Shown: one piece after another, positions 15,641 through 17,968 of the stretch
Layout: every line of letters starts with the position of its first letter
Position numbering within the stretch: the first letter of the stretch is position 1
Assembly (NCBI GenBank): GCA_041674865.1
Contig: JBAYUX010000027.1
Location: 1-17,968, forward strand
Origin: CALREA01 sp041674865
Lineage (GTDB): Bacteria; Patescibacteriota; Gracilibacteria; UBA1369; UBA12463
Reading direction: 5' to 3'
Length of the DNA: 17,968 bases
Made by a program: the position numbers and the translations under genes
Notes under the pieces: generated by a model
Databases searched by the model: none
Seen by the model: only the letters and a program-made list of their open reading frames with translations
Told to the model about the DNA's origin: nothing

Positions 15641-16411
15641 ATGTCCCAATACTACAACTCCCAACGCACCCGCAATCTCTACGATCCTTATTCGACGACA
15701 CCGTTTCGGATTAGTCGGTCGAAGATTGATCTGTATTTGCAGTGTAAGAGGTGCTTTTTTTATGATCGGCGACTTGGGGTGGGGCGACCGCCGGGGTTTC
15801 CGTTTTCGTTGAATTCGGCGGTGGATGCGTTGCTGAAGAAGGAGTTTGATATTCATCGGGCGGAGGGATCGGCGCATCCTTTGATGAAGGAGTATGGGAT
15901 TGATGCCGTGCCGCTACAGCATGAGAGGATGGATGAGTGGAGAGATTCATTGCGACAGGGCGTGACGTATCATGTACCGGGAACGAACTTCCTTGTGACA
16001 GGAGGCGTAGATGACGTGTGGGTGAACCCGCAGGGCGAGTTGATCGTGGTGGATTACAAGGCGACGGCAAAGGCGGGAGAGGTGTCACTGGATGCCGAGT
16101 GGCAAGATGGATACAAGAGACAGATGGAGGTGTATCAGTGGCTCTTTCGGATGAATGGGTTTCGTGTTTCGGATACGGGGTATTTTGTGTACTGCAACGG
16201 AGATATGAATAAGCCTGCCTTTAATGGGAGGTTGGAGTTTACGGTGAAGTTGATCCCATATACGGGGAGTGACGGGTGGATCGTGGGGACCGTAATGGAG
16301 ATGAAGAAATGTTTAGATGGAAGTGAGGTACCGGAGGCGGGTGCGGAGTGTGATTATTGCGCGTACATGGAGAGCTTGAGCAAGGCGGAGGTGAAGGGAA
16401 CGTTGTTTTAA
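15641..16411 (+). CDS. Cas4-like PD-(D/E)XK nuclease with two CxxC pairs (probable Fe-S protein)
   Basis: 256 residues. It opens with SRSKIDLYLQCKRCFFYDRR, the RecB/Cas4-type start, where C35 and C38 sit near the N-terminus. The nuclease core is GGVDD (D124/D125), LIVVDYK (D138, K140) and the RecB motif Q161-x3-Y165 (RQMEVYQW). C237 and C240 (ECDYC) close the protein. Four cysteines at the two ends fit a 4Fe-4S cluster as in Cas4/AddB, though Cas4 uses one plus three. There are no cas genes here, so it is a stand-alone exonuclease, plausibly in DNA repair or natural transformation. It starts 28 nt after the Fic stop. Codons are G-rich, unlike Fic. Confidence 0.8.
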   Translation: MSQYYNSQRTRNLYDPYSTTPFRISRSKIDLYLQCKRCFFYDRRLGVGRPPGFPFSLNSAVDALLKKEFDIHRAEGSAHPLMKEYGIDAVPLQHERMDEWRDSLRQGVTYHVPGTNFLVTGGVDDVWVNPQGELIVVDYKATAKAGEVSLDAEWQDGYKRQMEVYQWLFRMNGFRVSDTGYFVYCNGDMNKPAFNGRLEFTVKLIPYTGSDGWIVGTVMEMKKCLDGSEVPEAGAECDYCAYMESLSKAEVKGTLF

Positions 16412-16470
16412 TTGGCTTAATCCCTTGCTTTCTCCCCTGCCAGTTCGTAGAATGCGGACGGTTTCTTCAA

Positions 16471-16476
16471 TATAAT
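16471..16476 (+). promoter_or_regulatory. -10 box of the receiver-like gene, near-leaderless
   Basis: A perfect TATAAT ends 10 nt before ATG 16487, giving a predicted leader of only about 3-5 nt. The -35 at the right distance (TAGAAT, 16448-16453) is weak. No Shine-Dalgarno. Confidence 0.6.
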
Positions 16477-16486
16477 CAACCTTTTT

Positions 16487-16921
16487 ATGGATCTCGCGTC
16501 TTCAACTGTAGCTGATCATGAAGCTGTACCTACTGTGGAAACTACCGCCGGAACTCAAAAACGAAATGAGGTTCTTATTTTTGATGACAACCTTGAAAGA
16601 CGAGTTGCCCTTGCTGCGCAAATCAGAGAAATTCGTCCTGAGGTAATTATTCATATTTCAAGCACTCGACGTGATGCACTGAATCATGCTGAACTCGACC
16701 ATAAAGATATTGGTGTGGTTATTGCCGATGCATCTACTGGAGCTCGCTCAAAAGGCGGACATGCTCTTCAGGTTGCCGGAACTGCTGATATTATGGGGAT
16801 TCCGAAAATTATTGTTCTTGCTGACTCTACCTCTCTATTTACTCATATTAAGAATGTGAAAATCATAGAAAGAGCTCTATTTACTCGTGAATCCCTTGAG
16901 CAACTTTTCCTTCAGCAATAG
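16487..16921 (+). CDS. Divergent receiver-like (CheY-fold) protein
   Basis: 144 residues. After a ~25-residue Thr/Ala-rich leader comes a response-regulator-like pattern: EVLIFDDN (acidic pair D33/D34), helix RRVALAAQIREI, VIIHISS, then GVVIADAS with D81 where the phosphorylated Asp would lie, and PKIIVLADS with S114 in the Thr/Ser position. The conserved Lys before the last helix is not obvious (VKIIERALFT). There is no output domain and no histidine kinase nearby. It may be a single-domain or degenerate receiver that works by protein contact. Low similarity makes the family call moderate only. Confidence 0.5.
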   Translation: MDLASSTVADHEAVPTVETTAGTQKRNEVLIFDDNLERRVALAAQIREIRPEVIIHISSTRRDALNHAELDHKDIGVVIADASTGARSKGGHALQVAGTADIMGIPKIIVLADSTSLFTHIKNVKIIERALFTRESLEQLFLQQ

Positions 16922-16958
16922 TCACTGAGATTTGGCAAGATGAGTGTGGGTTTTGGTA

Positions 16959-16987
16959 TTGACGGTGAGTAAACACTCACCTATAAT
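16959..16987 (+). promoter_or_regulatory. Leaderless promoter with operator palindrome, dinD-like gene
   Basis: TTGACG (16959-16964), a 17-nt spacer and TATAAT (16982-16987). ATG 16994 is exactly where transcription should start, so the mRNA is predicted leaderless. The spacer is occupied by GGTGAGTAAACACTCACC (16964-16981), a perfect 7+7 inverted repeat with a 4-nt centre. A dimeric repressor there would block RNA polymerase. As the gene is DinD-like, a lineage-specific LexA box is a reasonable guess. Confidence 0.8.
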
Positions 16988-16993
16988 AGGCGC

Positions 16994-17842
16994 ATGGTTG
17001 AAAATATTTTTGAGCGGATAAAAAAGGTGAATGAATATGGGTCCGAGTACTGGAGTGCACGGGAATTGTGCAGGCTTCTTGGATATACAGAGTATGGAAA
17101 ATTCATTCCTGCGATTGGGAGGGCGAAGGAAGCCTGTATAACCAGTCAGCAATCAGTAGATGATCATTTCGCTGAGGTGAGCGAAATGATAAAAATCGCT
17201 TCAGGAACTGAAAAAGAGACATTACGAAAAGTTGATAATTATCACCTTTCTCGCTACGCCTGCTATCTCATTGCGCAAAATGGAGATCCAAGAAAAGAGG
17301 AGATTGCTATGGCGCAAACTTATTTTGCCATTCAGACGAGAAGACAAGAAATGCAAGATCAGCTTACGGAAGATGGTAAGCGGGTCTTCTTAAGAGAAGA
17401 GATGAAAGAACATAACAAAAATCTGGCTAAGGCGGCGAAAAAGGCTGGAGTTGTTCACTATGCGAACTTTCAGGATTACGGATATGTTGGACTTTATGGC
17501 GGCTTGAGAAACCGGGATATTCATGCGAAGAAAAAGCTCAAAAAGACCGATTCAATTTTGGATCATATGGGTAGCGAAGAGTTAGCTGCTAACCTTTTTC
17601 GAACGACACAGACTGAGGCGAAGCTACGACGTGAAAGTATTTATGGTGAAAATCAGGCAAATCGAACACACTATGCTGTGGGCAAAAAGGTTCGACAGAC
17701 GATCAAGGAGCTTGGAGGCACTATGCCCGAGAAACTTCCTACGCCAGAGCATCTTAAAGAAGCTAAAAAGAGATTGAAAAAGAACAAAGCTTCTTCTGAT
17801 AATAACTTAGGTTCGGGATTAGATCCCTTTTTGAAACCCTGA
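16994..17842 (+). CDS. dinD: DinD-like protein (DNA-damage-inducible protein D, BRO-N domain)
   Basis: 282 residues, close to E. coli DinD in length. The N-terminal BRO-N/DinD domain is clear: FERIKKVNEYGSEYWSAREL, then CRLLGYTEYGKFIPAIGRAK and DNYHLSRYACYLIAQNGDPR, with AYF-type AMAQTYFAIQTRRQE. The C-terminal half is the DinD-specific part: F.DYGYVGLYGGLRNRDIHAKK and KKTDSILDHMGSEELAANLFR. In E. coli, dinD is under LexA control and the protein has been reported to interfere with RecA filaments. The palindromic operator in the promoter fits SOS-type control here, but no lexA is in view. The gene ends with TGA, supporting the standard code. Confidence 0.88.
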   Translation: MVENIFERIKKVNEYGSEYWSARELCRLLGYTEYGKFIPAIGRAKEACITSQQSVDDHFAEVSEMIKIASGTEKETLRKVDNYHLSRYACYLIAQNGDPRKEEIAMAQTYFAIQTRRQEMQDQLTEDGKRVFLREEMKEHNKNLAKAAKKAGVVHYANFQDYGYVGLYGGLRNRDIHAKKKLKKTDSILDHMGSEELAANLFRTTQTEAKLRRESIYGENQANRTHYAVGKKVRQTIKELGGTMPEKLPTPEHLKEAKKRLKKNKASSDNNLGSGLDPFLKP

Positions 17843-17891
17843 AATACATGATACTCTACGGTCGCAGATAGTAATTCTCTCATTTGTTCAT

Positions 17892-17968
17892 ATGACTTCT
17901 CTTCTTATTCTTGTAAGTGTTCTGGCGATTGCTGGTTTTGCATTTCTGTTTTATAAACAGATGAGTGG
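17892..17968 (+). CDS. N-terminus of a membrane-anchored protein (partial; perhaps RmuC-like)
   Basis: ATG 17892 opens a frame that runs off the window: MTSLLILVSVLAIAGFAFLF, then YKQMSG. The first 20 residues form one membrane segment followed by a polar turn. Many RmuC DNA-recombination proteins start with such an anchor, and DNA-repair neighbours make that thinkable, but 25 residues are too few to decide. No Shine-Dalgarno is seen. Confidence 0.45.
   Translation, partial: MTSLLILVSVLAIAGFAFLFYKQMS

Noticed and set aside
15641..16411. Cas4 of a CRISPR-Cas locus
   Set aside because: No repeat-spacer array and no cas1, cas2 or effector gene in the window; the cysteine layout also differs from Cas4.
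1..17968. Alternative code with TGA as Gly (Gracilibacteria-like)
   Set aside because: TGA acts as the natural stop of the AAA-DUF4435 gene (ATGA overlap) and of the dinD-like gene, and no long frame is interrupted by TGA.

Overview
Organism. Gene style points to a compact bacterial genome, most likely a Candidate Phyla Radiation (Patescibacteria) member. This is an inference from a four-domain S1 protein with a Lys-rich tail, a stand-alone Cas4-like nuclease, a CPR-style PemK/MazF remnant, -10 boxes almost touching start codons, and few Shine-Dalgarno sites. The standard code is used: TGA ends the AAA/DUF4435, dinD-like and other frames, so it is not a TGA=Gly lineage. No rRNA, tRNA, CRISPR array, transposase or integrase was seen.

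Layout. 1-66 is the tail of an unknown Lys-rich protein, followed by a terminator. 261-1412 is a ribosomal protein S1 (rpsA-like) gene with its own terminator. 1508-1921 (-) is a small membrane protein with one WG-type repeat and a near-consensus promoter. 1985-2579 is a gene-poor stretch holding a decayed copy of the rpsA tail, two tandem promoter-hairpin-terminator units exactly 100 bp apart (candidate small RNAs), and a truncated PemK/MazF toxin remnant. 2580-5924 (+) is a UvrD/PcrA-type helicase fused to a RecB-type nuclease. It converges on the defence operon with 1 bp between the stop codons.

Defence operon, 14005 down to 5926 (-). The order is hsdM, a HEPN-like protein, hsdS, an AAA15-type ATPase fused to a DUF4435/TOPRIM domain, then hsdR, all overlapping or 5-11 nt apart. 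This is a complete type I restriction-modification system carrying two extra putative toxin genes. The ATPase-DUF4435 fusion matches the two halves of PARIS (AriA + AriB). It sits between hsdS and hsdR, where the anticodon nuclease PrrC sits in the EcoprrI locus. The inferred logic is that restriction is the first layer and the embedded genes act as abortive guards that fire when a phage blocks restriction. This is the most interesting system in the window.

Right side. 14006-14460 holds the hsdM promoter, a minus-strand terminator, a 63-nt hairpin with 21-bp perfect arms, a coding-like remnant, and a Fic promoter wrapped in four symmetric operator half-sites. Then come a class II-like Fic protein (14461-15612), a Cas4-like Fe-S nuclease (15641-16411), a divergent receiver-like protein (16487-16921), and a DinD-like protein (16994-17842). 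The last has a leaderless promoter with a perfect 7+7 operator palindrome between -35 and -10. The window ends in the N-terminus of a membrane-anchored protein (17892-17968).
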